Assembly: GCA_019323655.1 (NCBI GenBank)
Contig: JAHWGX010000049.1
Location: 1 to 25,402 of the forward strand
DNA from: Candidatus Woesearchaeota archaeon
GTDB lineage: Archaea; Nanobdellota; Nanobdellia; Woesearchaeales; GW2011-AR4
DNA: 25,402 nucleotides
Direction of reading: 5' to 3'
Shown: positions 13,286 to 21,320 of the stretch, piece by piece
Numbering within the stretch: position 1 is the first letter of the stretch
How the letters are laid out: every line of letters begins with the position of its first letter
Position numbers and translations under genes: made by a program
The notes under the pieces: generated by a model
What the model was told of the DNA's origin: nothing
What the model saw: only the letters and a program-made list of their open reading frames with translations
Databases searched by the model: none

Positions 13286-15157
13286 ATGGAATGTTGTGAG
13301 GAAGCAGTAGTTATTCTGGGTGGATTAGAGAAGTTAGCTGCCTCTGTGGCAGAAGCTAAGGGAATGCCTATTGATGATAGGTCTATTGATGATATTTTTA
13401 AGAAAATCGGCTTTGACCCTGTTGATTTTTTAAATCAATACATCAATCCTAAAAAGGATGCTAAAATTTGGGTCAGAGTCCCATATGGTGGAGCTTGGGC
13501 AATTTTTGAAAATATAGATCCTAAAAAAGAGTTAATAGCAGATAAAAACTATTTTACCAAAGAATTGATCAAGCTTGCTTCAGAAGATAGAAGGGGGATG
13601 ATTTATGCAGGAGGATTAGGGCATCTTTTTGGCGGGAGAAGACCGGAAGATGGTTTAGATGATTGGATAACAGAAAATAAGATGGCGGGTTATCCCCCTG
13701 GTATTATTGGCAGAATAACAAATAAGATTAACAGCATATTTGAAAAGGTAATTCCAGATTCGTATGCTGGTAGAGTAACATCAGGGTTAGACAAATTAAA
13801 AAAATTTGCTAGGAAAGCTGGACCAATTGTTGCTATAGGCGCCATTCTTGGAGGTCTTCTTGCTTGCGGTTCCCCGATAGCATCTGCTCAAGGTGAGAAT
13901 TCGAGTTTTACACTGGAACAAATTGCAAAAGATCCCGGCTTGCTTAACCAGATAGACCCATGGCCATCTAAGTTTCTTCCAGAGTATATGGCAAATCAGG
14001 GTTTTTCAATAAGAATTTTAGATTCAGGAACTGTGTTGACCATAACTCCAGAAAGCCAGAGACATGGTGGCGGGGTATGTATTGAGGATAATAAAACAGA
14101 TATAGCAAATCTTAGGAAGGTTTTAGATTCAAAAAAAATACCTTACGAGGCTAGTCCTTCGAGTTTAGATACCTCGCTAGAGGATTTTCTGAGATATACA
14201 CCAGAAATCGAGGAAAGTTTGCGGCTTAATGCTACAAAGTATAGCAGCTATAAAAGCACTATCTTTGAGCATATGCTAAGAATTAATTTAGGTGATATAA
14301 AGGTAGTTCCATATGAAAAGTTTGATTATAATGCTGAACCAAGTCCGCAACCACTAGGGGTGGAATTAAGGAGGGAGTCTATTATAACTGCTTTGGAGGA
14401 ATTAGCAAAGAATGAACCAGGAGCAAAACTTTATTTAAATCCCTCTGCACCGATTTATAAGAACGAAACAGGAGCAAAATTTTATTTTATTGATGGGTCT
14501 ACTGAAAATGCCTCAAACTATATGCCAAGGAAGAGCCTTCGTACACAATTTATTATCGATGGAAACTATACGTTTGCACATTTTTGGATAGATGAGGAAT
14601 ACCCCTCTCCCAATGAAGCGGAACAATTAGAAAAATTTGAAGAATTATTTTTGAGAGATATGAGCCAAAAAGGGTATTTTGAGTTGGATAACGGCAATTG
14701 GATTCCCACTCCAAAGTTTAATGAGACGGCGAAAAAAAACCCTCAGGTACTAATGGAAGACATGTTCAGCACAATAGATGGAAGGGTAAGTTATGATTGG
14801 AAAAATTATATTGCGGGAAAGTTTGAATCGAGATTGGGCTTCACGGGGCTTTCGGAAAATTCTGGGTTGGGCATTGGCTGTTATGAAATCGGAAAATGTG
14901 GATGCTCCGGTACATCTAATATCGCCACCGAAGGATGGGGAATTTTGCAGGAATATGGAGGATCAGAACTTTATGGAATAGAAGTATTTCGTATGTTTGA
15001 TGCCCCAACTATGAATCATCAGTGGAATGGAATAATGCTAAACAATAAAATAACCGCTTTTGATTTGACTTGGTATGGAATGCCCTTGGGAGGGAGCGAA
15101 AAATACGACTTGTGTGCAGTAGATAATGCACATTTTTTTACCAAAAAAAATAACTAA
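13286..15157 (+). CDS. Membrane-anchored transglutaminase-like protein
   Basis: This 623-residue protein has a cytoplasmic-type N-terminal region (1-178), one membrane span (about 179-203, ending C-G-S-P-I-A-S-A-Q) and a large probably extracellular region with N-glycosylation-type sites. Near the C-terminus is a pattern like a transglutaminase/cysteine-protease core: C540 (in C-G-C-S-G-T-S), H578 (in M-N-H-Q-W-N-G-I) and D593 (in I-T-A-F-D-L-T-W). The N-H-x-W-N...D-x-T-W block is the most typical part. It is a single gene with its own promoter and a leaderless start. The domain assignment is by motif only; the substrate and the role of the long N-terminal half are unknown. G/C content is low relative to the neighbouring genes. 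Confidence 0.65.
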   Translation: MECCEEAVVILGGLEKLAASVAEAKGMPIDDRSIDDIFKKIGFDPVDFLNQYINPKKDAKIWVRVPYGGAWAIFENIDPKKELIADKNYFTKELIKLASEDRRGMIYAGGLGHLFGGRRPEDGLDDWITENKMAGYPPGIIGRITNKINSIFEKVIPDSYAGRVTSGLDKLKKFARKAGPIVAIGAILGGLLACGSPIASAQGENSSFTLEQIAKDPGLLNQIDPWPSKFLPEYMANQGFSIRILDSGTVLTITPESQRHGGGVCIEDNKTDIANLRKVLDSKKIPYEASPSSLDTSLEDFLRYTPEIEESLRLNATKYSSYKSTIFEHMLRINLGDIKVVPYEKFDYNAEPSPQPLGVELRRESIITALEELAKNEPGAKLYLNPSAPIYKNETGAKFYFIDGSTENASNYMPRKSLRTQFIIDGNYTFAHFWIDEEYPSPNEAEQLEKFEELFLRDMSQKGYFELDNGNWIPTPKFNETAKKNPQVLMEDMFSTIDGRVSYDWKNYIAGKFESRLGFTGLSENSGLGIGCYEIGKCGCSGTSNIATEGWGILQEYGGSELYGIEVFRMFDAPTMNHQWNGIMLNNKITAFDLTWYGMPLGGSEKYDLCAVDNAHFFTKKNN

Positions 15158-15195
15158 CCTTTAAATATTTCTTAGGATTGCTATGGTTGATTTGG

Positions 15196-15585
15196 ATGAA
15201 AAAAATACTATTGGACACTAATTTTCTGCTTATCCCTTGGCAGTTCAAGGTGGACATATTCACGCAAATAGACAAGATAGCGGCATTTAACTATAAGCTG
15301 TTTGTTCTTGACAAGACTCTTGACGAGCTTAAAAAAATTATTGAGGCGCAAAAGGGGGCGGAGAAGGAGGCTGCAAAAATTGCCTTAAAGCTTATAGCTA
15401 TTAAAAGAATTGGGATGATAAAGACCCAAAGCAATAAAAAAACAGACGACCTGATTCTGGACATAGCCTCTAAAAATAGTTTTATTGTTGCCACACAGGA
15501 CAAAGAGCTGAGGTCAAGGTTAAAGGAAAAAAATGTTAAAGTTATTATACTGAGGCAGAAAAAGAGGGCGGTGTTTTATAACTAG
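15196..15585 (+). CDS. PIN-domain protein (Fcf1/VapC-like RNase fold)
   Basis: This 129-residue protein has PIN-fold acidic residues: I-L-L-D-T-N-F-L near the N-terminus, D-E-L near residue 38, K-K-T-D-D-L-I-L about two-thirds in, and I-V-A-T-Q-D-K-E-L near 99-107. This arrangement is typical of the archaeal PIN protein encoded next to rpoE' and translation factors, related to Fcf1/Utp24 or VapC9 RNases, suggesting rRNA processing. The ATG at 15196 is chosen over a TTG at 15178 because TATA box TTTAAATA (15160-15167) predicts transcription starting near 15190. No antitoxin gene accompanies it. Confidence 0.88.
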   Translation: MKKILLDTNFLLIPWQFKVDIFTQIDKIAAFNYKLFVLDKTLDELKKIIEAQKGAEKEAAKIALKLIAIKRIGMIKTQSNKKTDDLILDIASKNSFIVATQDKELRSRLKEKNVKVIILRQKKRAVFYN

Positions 15586-15619
15586 ATACCTTTTGGCGTT
15601 AAAAACAAAATGAGAAAGG

Positions 15620-15627
15620 TTTAAATA
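15620..15627 (+). promoter_or_regulatory. Promoter of the rpoE'-spt4-eS24-eS31 operon
   Basis: GAGAAAGG followed by TTTAAATA, centred about 29 nt before the rpoE' ATG. It matches the BRE-TATA form at 13251-13264. Confidence 0.65.
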
Positions 15628-15652
15628 GCACTCACTTATCCTTTAAATTAAA

Positions 15653-16234
15653 ATGTACTATAAATTGGAGCTTAAGGACCGTGTAAGGGTGCCTCCGCAC
15701 CTGTTTAATTTGGATGCGAAAGAAGCTATTATAAAGAGCATAAAGAAGAAGTATGACGGCTTTATTTCAAAGGATATTGGAATTGTAATTGATGTTACTG
15801 ACATAAAAGAGATAGGAGAAGGCGTTATAATACCTGGTGACGGGTCATCCTACTATGAAACAAAATTTGAGATTCTGAGCTTCAAGCCTGAGCTGCAGGA
15901 GGTTGTTTTAGGGAGGATAAGGGACATAGTAGACTTCGGGGCATTCATAACACTAGGGCCAATAGACGGAATGATACATGTAAGCCAGACAATGGATGAT
16001 TTCGTGAGTTTCAGCAAGGAGAAAATTTTATCAGGAAAAGAAAGCAAAAAAACCCTAAAAGTTAATGATGTCTGCAGGGCAAGGATAATAGCTGTTTCGT
16101 TTAAAGATCCACTGAATCCCAAATTAGGCCTTACGATGAGGCAGCAGGGGCTTGGAAGGCTCGACTGGTTAGAAGAGGTGGAAGAGCAAAAAGAGCCTAA
16201 AAAAGAAGTCAAGAAGGGGAGCAAAAAGAAATAA
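15653..16234 (+). CDS. rpoE1: RNA polymerase subunit E' (Rpb7)
   Basis: This 193-residue protein is the archaeal Rpb7 homologue. It has an N-terminal RNP-like domain (about 1-80, Y-Y-K-L-E-L-K-D-R-V-R-V-P-P) and an S1 RNA-binding domain (about 82-165, with V-V-L-G-R-I-R-D-I-V-D-F-G-A-F and D-G-M-I-H-V-S-Q). With subunit F it forms the polymerase stalk, which binds emerging RNA and aids open-complex formation. The last 20 residues are a Lys/Glu tail. It starts the conserved archaeal order rpoE'-spt4-eS24-eS31; the next gene begins 2 nt after its stop. Confidence 0.97.
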   Translation: MYYKLELKDRVRVPPHLFNLDAKEAIIKSIKKKYDGFISKDIGIVIDVTDIKEIGEGVIIPGDGSSYYETKFEILSFKPELQEVVLGRIRDIVDFGAFITLGPIDGMIHVSQTMDDFVSFSKEKILSGKESKKTLKVNDVCRARIIAVSFKDPLNPKLGLTMRQQGLGRLDWLEEVEEQKEPKKEVKKGSKKK

Positions 16235-16236
16235 AA

Positions 16237-16422
16237 ATGAAAAAGAAAGTCTGCAAGAAATGCAGGATTTTTGTTGAAGGGAATGCATGCCCAATATGCA
16301 AAACCAACCAGTTTTCTGTGAACTGGCAGGGGAGGCTTCATATACTAGATGCCAATAAGTCCCTGGTTGCAGACAAGATAGGGATAAAAGTAAAAGGAGA
16401 GTATGCTATAAAATCCAGGTGA
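16237..16422 (+). CDS. spt4: Transcription elongation factor Spt4 (RpoE'')
   Basis: This 61-residue zinc protein has C-K-K-C near residues 6-9 and C-P-I-C near 19-22 forming one zinc site, followed by S-V-N-W-Q-G-R. It matches archaeal Spt4 in length and pattern. Spt4 partners Spt5 to close the RNA polymerase clamp and raise processivity; the Spt5 gene is not in this window. It is tightly packed between rpoE' and eS24, and its stop codon forms part of the next gene's ribosome-binding site (AGGTGA). Confidence 0.96.
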   Translation: MKKKVCKKCRIFVEGNACPICKTNQFSVNWQGRLHILDANKSLVADKIGIKVKGEYAIKSR

Positions 16423-16427
16423 TTCTC

Positions 16428-16829
16428 ATGGAGCTAAAAATTATCAGCAAAGTGGAGGAGCCTATGCTGTCTAGGACAAAGGTTAAGACAGAGATTGCAT
16501 TTGAAAAAGGAACTCCATCAAGAGAGGAAATCAGAAACAGACTGGCTAAGGATTTAGGCAAAGAGGAAAAGCTGGTTGTAGTCAAGGGCATATATCCGGA
16601 GTATGGGCTAAAGAAGGCAGAAAATATCTCTTATGCTTACGAAAATGAGGAGCCCTTAGAGAGAATAGAGCCCAGAACAAAGAAAAAAACTGGTGAGAAG
16701 AAAAAAGAGGCAGAAAAAGAAGATACAAAGGCTGCAGCAGAAGAAAAAGGGGGCAAAGCAGAATCCCAGAAAAAAGAGGAGCCAAAAGAAAAAGGGCTTG
16801 AGAAGGAAACAGCTGCTGAAAATAAATAA
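16428..16829 (+). CDS. rps24e: Ribosomal protein eS24
   Basis: This 133-residue protein has the eS24 core in about 95 residues: M-E-L-K-I-I-S-K near the start, R-T-K-V-K-T-E-I-A-F-E-K-G-T-P-S, V-V-V-K-G-I-Y-P-E-Y-G and S-Y-A-Y-E-N-E. A Lys/Glu/Ala-rich tail of about 40 residues follows, longer than usual and probably disordered. The ATG at 16428 is used because AGGTGA lies 5-10 nt upstream; an in-frame GTG at 16419 overlaps the spt4 stop. It is a component of the archaeal and eukaryotic small subunit. Confidence 0.95.
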   Translation: MELKIISKVEEPMLSRTKVKTEIAFEKGTPSREEIRNRLAKDLGKEEKLVVVKGIYPEYGLKKAENISYAYENEEPLERIEPRTKKKTGEKKKEAEKEDTKAAAEEKGGKAESQKKEEPKEKGLEKETAAENK

Positions 16830-16838
16830 AACTGAAAG

Positions 16839-17021
16839 ATGGCAAAGAAAAAGAAAAAAGCGAAAAAGGCAATGCAGGTATGGAAGCTTTACCAGGCATC
16901 AGGGGGTAAGGTAGAAAGGAAAAACAAGTTCTGCTCTAAATGCGGTTCTGGAGTTTTTTTGGCGAAGCATAAGGACAGGGAAACCTGCGGGAAATGCGGT
17001 TATACTAACTTCAATAAGTAG
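16839..17021 (+). CDS. rps27ae: Ribosomal protein eS31 (S27ae)
   Basis: This 60-residue zinc-ribbon protein has a Lys-rich N-terminus and Y-Q-A-S-G-G-K-V-E-R-K-N-K-F, then a C-S-K-C-G (residues about 32-36) and C-G-K-C-G (about 52-56) zinc site with F-L-A-K-H between. The archaeal protein has no ubiquitin fusion. It is the last gene of the operon, 9 nt after eS24. The order matches many archaeal genomes, except that kae1 does not follow. Confidence 0.97.
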   Translation: MAKKKKKAKKAMQVWKLYQASGGKVERKNKFCSKCGSGVFLAKHKDRETCGKCGYTNFNK

Positions 17022-17247
17022 TTTTACAAATCCAAATTTCTTGGTTTTCTTAATTTTGATGGCATTCCAATATTTAATAGTGTGCTTAGTAATGTTAGTA
17101 CCTATTTAATACGTATTTAGTCCACTTTTAATACTGATTTTTGGATTAAAGGGGTATTTGGTTATTCACTTTCAATAAGAAAAAATTATTATAAAAACAG
17201 ATTAAATTCTTAGATAATAGTACAATATTCTTATTTTAGAATAAAAA
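17022..17247. other. A/T-rich convergent intergenic region
   Basis: This is the gap between the convergent eS31 and coiled-coil genes. It is A/T-rich with T runs on both strands that may act as terminators. I see no gene or RNA fold. Confidence 0.4.
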
Positions 17248-18165
17248 TCAAACCTTGATTTTTTTACTTTTGATTATTTCCTGGAATACGAGAAAGTCAT
17301 CGGTAGTCAACTTTTTGCCACATTTTATTTTTTCTTCTATTTCCTGCTCTTTGCTTTTAATCAGTATGCTTTCTTCCAGCCTCTTTTTCTCATCTTCTTC
17401 CAGCCTGAATTTGCTTATTTTTTCCCTTATGCAACTCATCTCGCTTAGCTTTTCCTTAAGCTTGCTGTTTATTTCTCCGAAATTCTTTTTAAGGCTTACA
17501 AAATTTTTAAATGCCGCCTCTTCCTGGACGTTCAGCTCGTCAATTTCTTTTGAGCTTTTTATTATTTCTTCGTGCAGCTTTTGGCTTTCCTGGGCAAGGC
17601 TCTGTATTTCCTTGTGTACATCATCTGTTTTTTTCTTGGCCGTATCTATTTCAGAATTGAATTTTTTTATTTTGTCCTGAGCCCGGATAATCTCTCCGGC
17701 TTCGCTAAGCAATTTTTTCAGGGACTTGAGCTTTTTTGACAATTCTTTTTCTTTTTCAAAGGACATTGCCTCAGTTTCCAGTTTTGCCTCTATTCTGCCT
17801 ATTTCCCCTTTTATTGCGCCGGGATCCTTAATTTTGGATTTATTCGTTAATCCCTTTAGGTTATCCTTTAGATTTATGAGCCCAGAAATATTTTTTCTTA
17901 CTTCCTCATTAAGTTTGTTCCTTTTTTCCTTAAGGTCTTTTACGCTCTTTGTTAAGCTGTCCCTTTTTTCTTTTGTCTGCTTTATAGCCTTGATTTTTTT
18001 CTTTATGGTGCCAGCTATGTCTTCTTTCCTGCTAAACCATGACTCTTTATCATCATCAAACTTGTTCAGCTCTTTTCTTAAAGAATTCACATCATTCTTC
18101 AATTTATCCAAATTTGAGAACAGTTCTTTTTTTTCTTCCGCTTTGCCATCATTGCCTGAGTCCAT
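17248..18165 (-). CDS. Long coiled-coil protein (COG1340-like)
   Basis: This 305-residue protein is almost entirely coiled coil (about 15-290) and rich in Lys, Glu and Leu. Archaeal coiled-coil proteins of the COG1340 type share the D-L-K-E-K-R-N-K-L-N-E-E-V style repeats near residue 80. No catalytic domain, membrane span or signal peptide is visible. The function of the group is unknown; in other archaea it often lies near ribosomal or signal-transduction genes. A TATA-like box (AATATTTTTATA on the - strand around 18190-18200) lies just upstream. The family label is tentative. Confidence 0.8.
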   Translation of the reverse strand: MDSGNDGKAEEKKELFSNLDKLKNDVNSLRKELNKFDDDKESWFSRKEDIAGTIKKKIKAIKQTKEKRDSLTKSVKDLKEKRNKLNEEVRKNISGLINLKDNLKGLTNKSKIKDPGAIKGEIGRIEAKLETEAMSFEKEKELSKKLKSLKKLLSEAGEIIRAQDKIKKFNSEIDTAKKKTDDVHKEIQSLAQESQKLHEEIIKSSKEIDELNVQEEAAFKNFVSLKKNFGEINSKLKEKLSEMSCIREKISKFRLEEDEKKRLEESILIKSKEQEIEEKIKCGKKLTTDDFLVFQEIIKSKKIKV

Positions 18166-18257
18166 TTTCCGTTGAATAATGCCTGGGGTATAAAAATATT
18201 GCCAATGCCTGCAATTAAGCTTTATGCCTTAACCCCATTTGCCAAGAAGATTGCCAA

Positions 18258-18285
18258 ATAATTAAAAATTAAAAAATAAATTTTA
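18258..18285 (-). terminator. T-rich terminator of the stalk operon
   Basis: Downstream of the P1 stop on the - strand there are several T runs (TTTATTTTTTAATTTTTAA), the expected archaeal termination signal for the L1-L10-P1 transcript. Confidence 0.5.
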
Positions 18286-18297
18286 ATGCAAGGCGGT

Positions 18298-18609
18298 TTA
18301 GCCGAACAAAGCGCCAAGTCCTGCGGCTGCCTGCTCCTCGCTTTTCTTCTCTTCCTCCACCTTTTTCTTTCCTTCAGCTTTCTTTGCTTCCGGAGCTGCA
18401 CTTTCCCCTGCAGCAGGCGCAGCGGCAACCGGCATTGCGGCTTTTTTTATTGCATCGTCAATGTTTACGCCTTCCAGAGCTGAGACTAAAGCCTTAACCC
18501 GCGCATCATCCACTTTAACTCCGGCAGCTTCTAAAACCTTTTTTACACTTCCCTCTTCAACTTTCTGCCCTGCTTTGTGTAGTAACATTGCTGTGTATAC
18601 ATATTCCAT
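18298..18609 (-). CDS. rpl12: Ribosomal stalk protein P1 (archaeal L12)
   Basis: This 103-residue protein has the archaeal P1 plan: an N-terminal dimerisation and L10-binding helical domain (M-E-Y-V-Y-T-A-M-L-L-H-K-A-G to about residue 60), an Ala-rich hinge, a charged Lys/Glu segment and the C-terminal factor-binding motif A-G-L-G-A-L-F-G. The stalk recruits translational GTPases. The start at 18609 is chosen over one at 18624 because GGAGGT (18622-18617) is then 7 nt upstream. It is the last gene of the L1-L10-P1 operon. Confidence 0.96.
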   Translation of the reverse strand: MEYVYTAMLLHKAGQKVEEGSVKKVLEAAGVKVDDARVKALVSALEGVNIDDAIKKAAMPVAAAPAAGESAAPEAKKAEGKKKVEEEKKSEEQAAAGLGALFG

Positions 18610-18625
18610 TTTATTTACCTCCATA

Positions 18626-19996
18626 CTATTTTTTCCTTAAAGTTCCTTTTTTTAAGAGCTCTTTTGCCAGCTCTTCAACCTTTTTTGCATCTGTATCTTT
18701 CTTATTCTCTTTTTCCTCTTTGTTTTTCTTCAAATCATGAGCAGTGGGGAGCTTTTTATTGCCCTCTTTCTTTTCTTCTGGCTTTTTGCTTTCGCTTTCC
18801 TCTTTCTTGACATCTTCCAAAATATCTGCTGCGGTCTCTTCTTTTCCCTCAGCAAATTTTTTTGTTTTTTCCACCATCTTCCTTACTTTTTTATCGACTT
18901 CATCTTCAGGTGTTTCTTGTTCCGCGGGTGTTTGCTCTGAGGATTTTTGCTCGTCTGGTTTTGCTGTTTTTTCAATTTTATCTGCTTTTGGCTCTTCAGT
19001 TTTATCTGCTTTTGGCTCTTCTTTAGGTGGTTTTGGCTTTACTTCTTCTTTTTTTGCCTCTTGCAATGCTTCTTTTTCTGCCTTTTTTTCTTCAGCCGGA
19101 AGTTTTTCTTCTGTTTTTTCTTTTTCCAAAACTTTTTCTTCCTTAGACTCAATATTTGCAGTGCTCTTTAAGCTAAGCATTTCCATTTCTGCCATGCTGA
19201 TTAAATCCTCAACAATGCCCCGGTCAAGTATTTTCTGGCTTATTCCTAGGGCTTTTGCATCGCTGAAGGCTTTTGCTATTAACAGGCTTACATTGTCTTT
19301 TGTTGGGTAAGCAATATCAAAAGCCAAGTTGAATGCCTGCACTGCTGCAAGGCTTACCTTATCATTAAACTCTTTTTCATCTATTTCCAGAGTGTCCCTC
19401 TGGTAGATAATTCCATCCTCATAAGCAGCGACCAAGCCAAGGCCGACCTGCATAGGCTTTATGTCCAGCCTTGTCAGGATTTCCGCTGCCTTTGGCTTTA
19501 TCTTTTCCCCTTTTTTGGCAACAATGGCATCCTCTTTTACAGCAACCTTGCCTGACTCAACGCCTACTTTTATTCCCACTGAGCTTAATTCACTTATTAC
19601 GGGCCCGGGAGCAAATGGTGTCGGGCCTTTCCTGACAATTATGTCCTTAGGGGCTATTTGCCCTGCTTTCGCAGGCGCGCTTGTCTTGCTCTTCTGCAGC
19701 AACTTGCTTAGCCTGAAAGGGTTTTCATTTGTGAAAATAAGCGCAGGCATACCCTCAAAATATTTGCATATTTCTTCTATATTTTTTTTCTCGCTTTTTG
19801 TTTTTTCAAAAGCAATTTTCATAAGCCTTTTTTTTGTTATGAACATGCTTATTTTTCCCCTTAGCTCTGTCCTCATGGACTGCAGCTGCGGAGCAGGCAG
19901 GTTATCCAGGTTTACCAGCCCTACAACAGGGTACTGCCTAACCAACTTAGACATTTCCTCCACAATTTTCTTTTTGTATTCTGATACTTCTGCCAT
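18626..19996 (-). CDS. rpl10: Ribosomal protein uL10 (P0) with very long charged tail
   Basis: This protein has 456 residues, against roughly 330-350 usual in archaea. The rRNA-binding domain (about 1-100 and 180-215), the inserted domain (about 105-180) and helices for P1 dimers (about 220-285) are recognisable. From about 290 on it is Lys/Glu-rich with a repeated E-P-K-A-D-K. Unlike many archaeal P0 proteins, it does not end in the P1-like G-L-(G/S)-A-L-F-G motif; the end is E-L-L-K-K-G-T-L-R-K-K. It starts 2 nt after the L1 stop. The extension is either disordered or lineage-specific. Confidence 0.95.
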   Translation of the reverse strand: MAEVSEYKKKIVEEMSKLVRQYPVVGLVNLDNLPAPQLQSMRTELRGKISMFITKKRLMKIAFEKTKSEKKNIEEICKYFEGMPALIFTNENPFRLSKLLQKSKTSAPAKAGQIAPKDIIVRKGPTPFAPGPVISELSSVGIKVGVESGKVAVKEDAIVAKKGEKIKPKAAEILTRLDIKPMQVGLGLVAAYEDGIIYQRDTLEIDEKEFNDKVSLAAVQAFNLAFDIAYPTKDNVSLLIAKAFSDAKALGISQKILDRGIVEDLISMAEMEMLSLKSTANIESKEEKVLEKEKTEEKLPAEEKKAEKEALQEAKKEEVKPKPPKEEPKADKTEEPKADKIEKTAKPDEQKSSEQTPAEQETPEDEVDKKVRKMVEKTKKFAEGKEETAADILEDVKKEESESKKPEEKKEGNKKLPTAHDLKKNKEEKENKKDTDAKKVEELAKELLKKGTLRKK

Positions 19997-19998
19997 TT

Positions 19999-20841
19999 TT
20001 ACTTAGGCTGTTTTTTATTCTCTTTGGGAATTTTTTCTTTTTGTTTTGTTTGCCTGGCTTTTTCTTCCGGCTTTTCTTTTTTGGCTTGCTCAGCTTTCTT
20101 CTCCTGCCCGGGGTTTTTTTCTTCTTTTTCCCCTGATTTTATTTTCACTTCTGACTTTTTGCCTTTTTTTGCGCCCTCTTTTTCCTGCTCTTTTCCTACA
20201 GCAAAAGCAGGGCCCATTGTAAGCTTCAGCATGACGCTTTTCACATTATGCTTTTCATTGGGGAGCTTTGGGAGCACAGAATTGTAAGCTGCCAACGCGT
20301 TATCAATAAGATTATCTTCAGGCATATCCTCATTGCCTATCCTGCACTTGATTGTTGGCTCATTTTTTGTTGCAACGCTTATAGTTTTCTTGAGTTTTTC
20401 GTGTAAGGCTTTTATGTTTGCGTTAGGAGGCAAAACACTGCCTATTTTTGGATTGGGCATTTTGCCTCTTGGGCCCAGAAACCTGCCAAAGACTGCGGCT
20501 ACTTTCGGCATAAGAGATGCCTGCGCAATAAAGAAATCATGCTTGTTTGCAAGAGCTTTTATTTCTGACTTATTTTTGAACTGCACAAATTGGTTCTGCA
20601 GGATAACCTCATTGCATACATCCTTGGCTTTGCTTTCCATATCAGAATCAACTAAAGCGCAAACCGAAATTTTTTTTCCAGTATCGTGGGGCAAAGCAAC
20701 AAACATATTCACATTATGCTCTGTTTTCTTCAGGTCAATGCCCTTGAGATTAATAATTAAGTCAATGCTTTGCTTAAAATTTCTTTTAGGAGAAAGTTCC
20801 CTTAATTTTTTTAATGTTGCTGCTGCTGATTCCTTGTTCAT
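19999..20841 (-). CDS. rpl1: Ribosomal protein uL1 with charged C-terminal extension
   Basis: This 280-residue protein has the two-domain L1 core in about 215 residues: R-N-F-K-Q-S-I-D-L near the start, the signature G-R-F-L-G-P-R-G-K-M-P-N-P near 118-130 and K-L-T-M-G-P near 205. About 65 Lys/Glu-rich residues follow that typical L1 lacks. L1 forms the stalk at the ribosomal E site and often represses its own operon. A good ribosome-binding site (GGAGGG) precedes the ATG. The upstream L11 gene found with L1 in many archaea is absent here. Confidence 0.96.
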   Translation of the reverse strand: MNKESAAATLKKLRELSPKRNFKQSIDLIINLKGIDLKKTEHNVNMFVALPHDTGKKISVCALVDSDMESKAKDVCNEVILQNQFVQFKNKSEIKALANKHDFFIAQASLMPKVAAVFGRFLGPRGKMPNPKIGSVLPPNANIKALHEKLKKTISVATKNEPTIKCRIGNEDMPEDNLIDNALAAYNSVLPKLPNEKHNVKSVMLKLTMGPAFAVGKEQEKEGAKKGKKSEVKIKSGEKEEKNPGQEKKAEQAKKEKPEEKARQTKQKEKIPKENKKQPK

Positions 20842-20848
20842 CTTCCCT

Positions 20849-20906
20849 CCTACATCAAGTAGTATTAATGGGTTTTATGGCAGAGAAAAGCTATATTATA
20901 TTTAAA
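20849..20906 (-). promoter_or_regulatory. Promoter and short leader of the L1 operon
   Basis: TTTAAATATA on the - strand (20906-20897) predicts transcription starting near 20875, hence a leader of about 34 nt. The leader can form a small hairpin CTAC/GTAG (20861-20849) touching the ribosome-binding site. Archaeal L1 is known to repress its own mRNA in some species; whether this is its site is speculation. Confidence 0.4.
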
Positions 20907-20963
20907 GTTAATTGTTTTATGTTTTATTTGTGTATCTTTTAATCTAAATACAAAATAATTATT

Positions 20964-21023
20964 CCTTAACAGATTTAGGCGGCGCCATTGTTGCGCCGCA
21001 TTATTTTGATATGCTGCGTTAAG
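20964..21023. ncRNA. G/C-rich folded element in A/T-rich spacer
   Basis: A perfect 7-bp hairpin GCGGCGC (20979-20985) / GCGCCGC (20993-20999) is enclosed by CTTAAC / GTTAAG pairing across the element. Its G/C richness against an A/T-rich spacer is a classic sign of a structured RNA in A/T-rich genomes. Strand and identity are undecided, and no T-run or clear TATA box is fixed to it. Confidence 0.3.
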
Positions 21024-21320
21024 AACAAGTTGGCATTATGCTTGAATTTAGTGTATTGCTTTTAGAACTGGGTTTGGCTTAAAGTGCAAAGTCAAAATTG
21101 GATATTGTAATGTTACAGGAGTTTTAATTTTACTGTATTATTGCTATTATTTTTCTTTTTTTGGGGTATTTTTTCTTATATAATAATATAAAAGGCTTAA
21201 TATTTAAGTTTTAATCTTATTTTGCTAGTAGAAATCTTACTTTATATGTAAAAAATAGAAAGATTTATTAATAAATACTTATTTTATAGGTATTCTTGTA
21301 AGAAAAAGGTTATTTTGGCA

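Larger units (their letters stand above)
20842..21320. other. Long A/T-rich intergenic region between divergent genes
   Basis: Apart from the L1 promoter and the G/C-rich folded element at 20964-21023, I see no gene in these 480 bases. The stretch just before 21321 is strongly A/T-rich with several TATA-like boxes (for example TTATTAATAAATA near 21264) that could drive the + strand gene at 21321. Confidence 0.4.

Noticed and set aside
15178..15585. PIN protein as a toxin of a VapBC pair
   Set aside because: No antitoxin-sized gene precedes it, and the rpoE'/ribosomal context matches a housekeeping archaeal PIN protein.
18744..19310. Long frames opposite the L10 and L1 tails, rich in Ser/Phe/Leu
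   Set aside because: They are the antisense image of Lys/Glu-rich sequence (AAG/GAA read as CTT/TTC), not genes.
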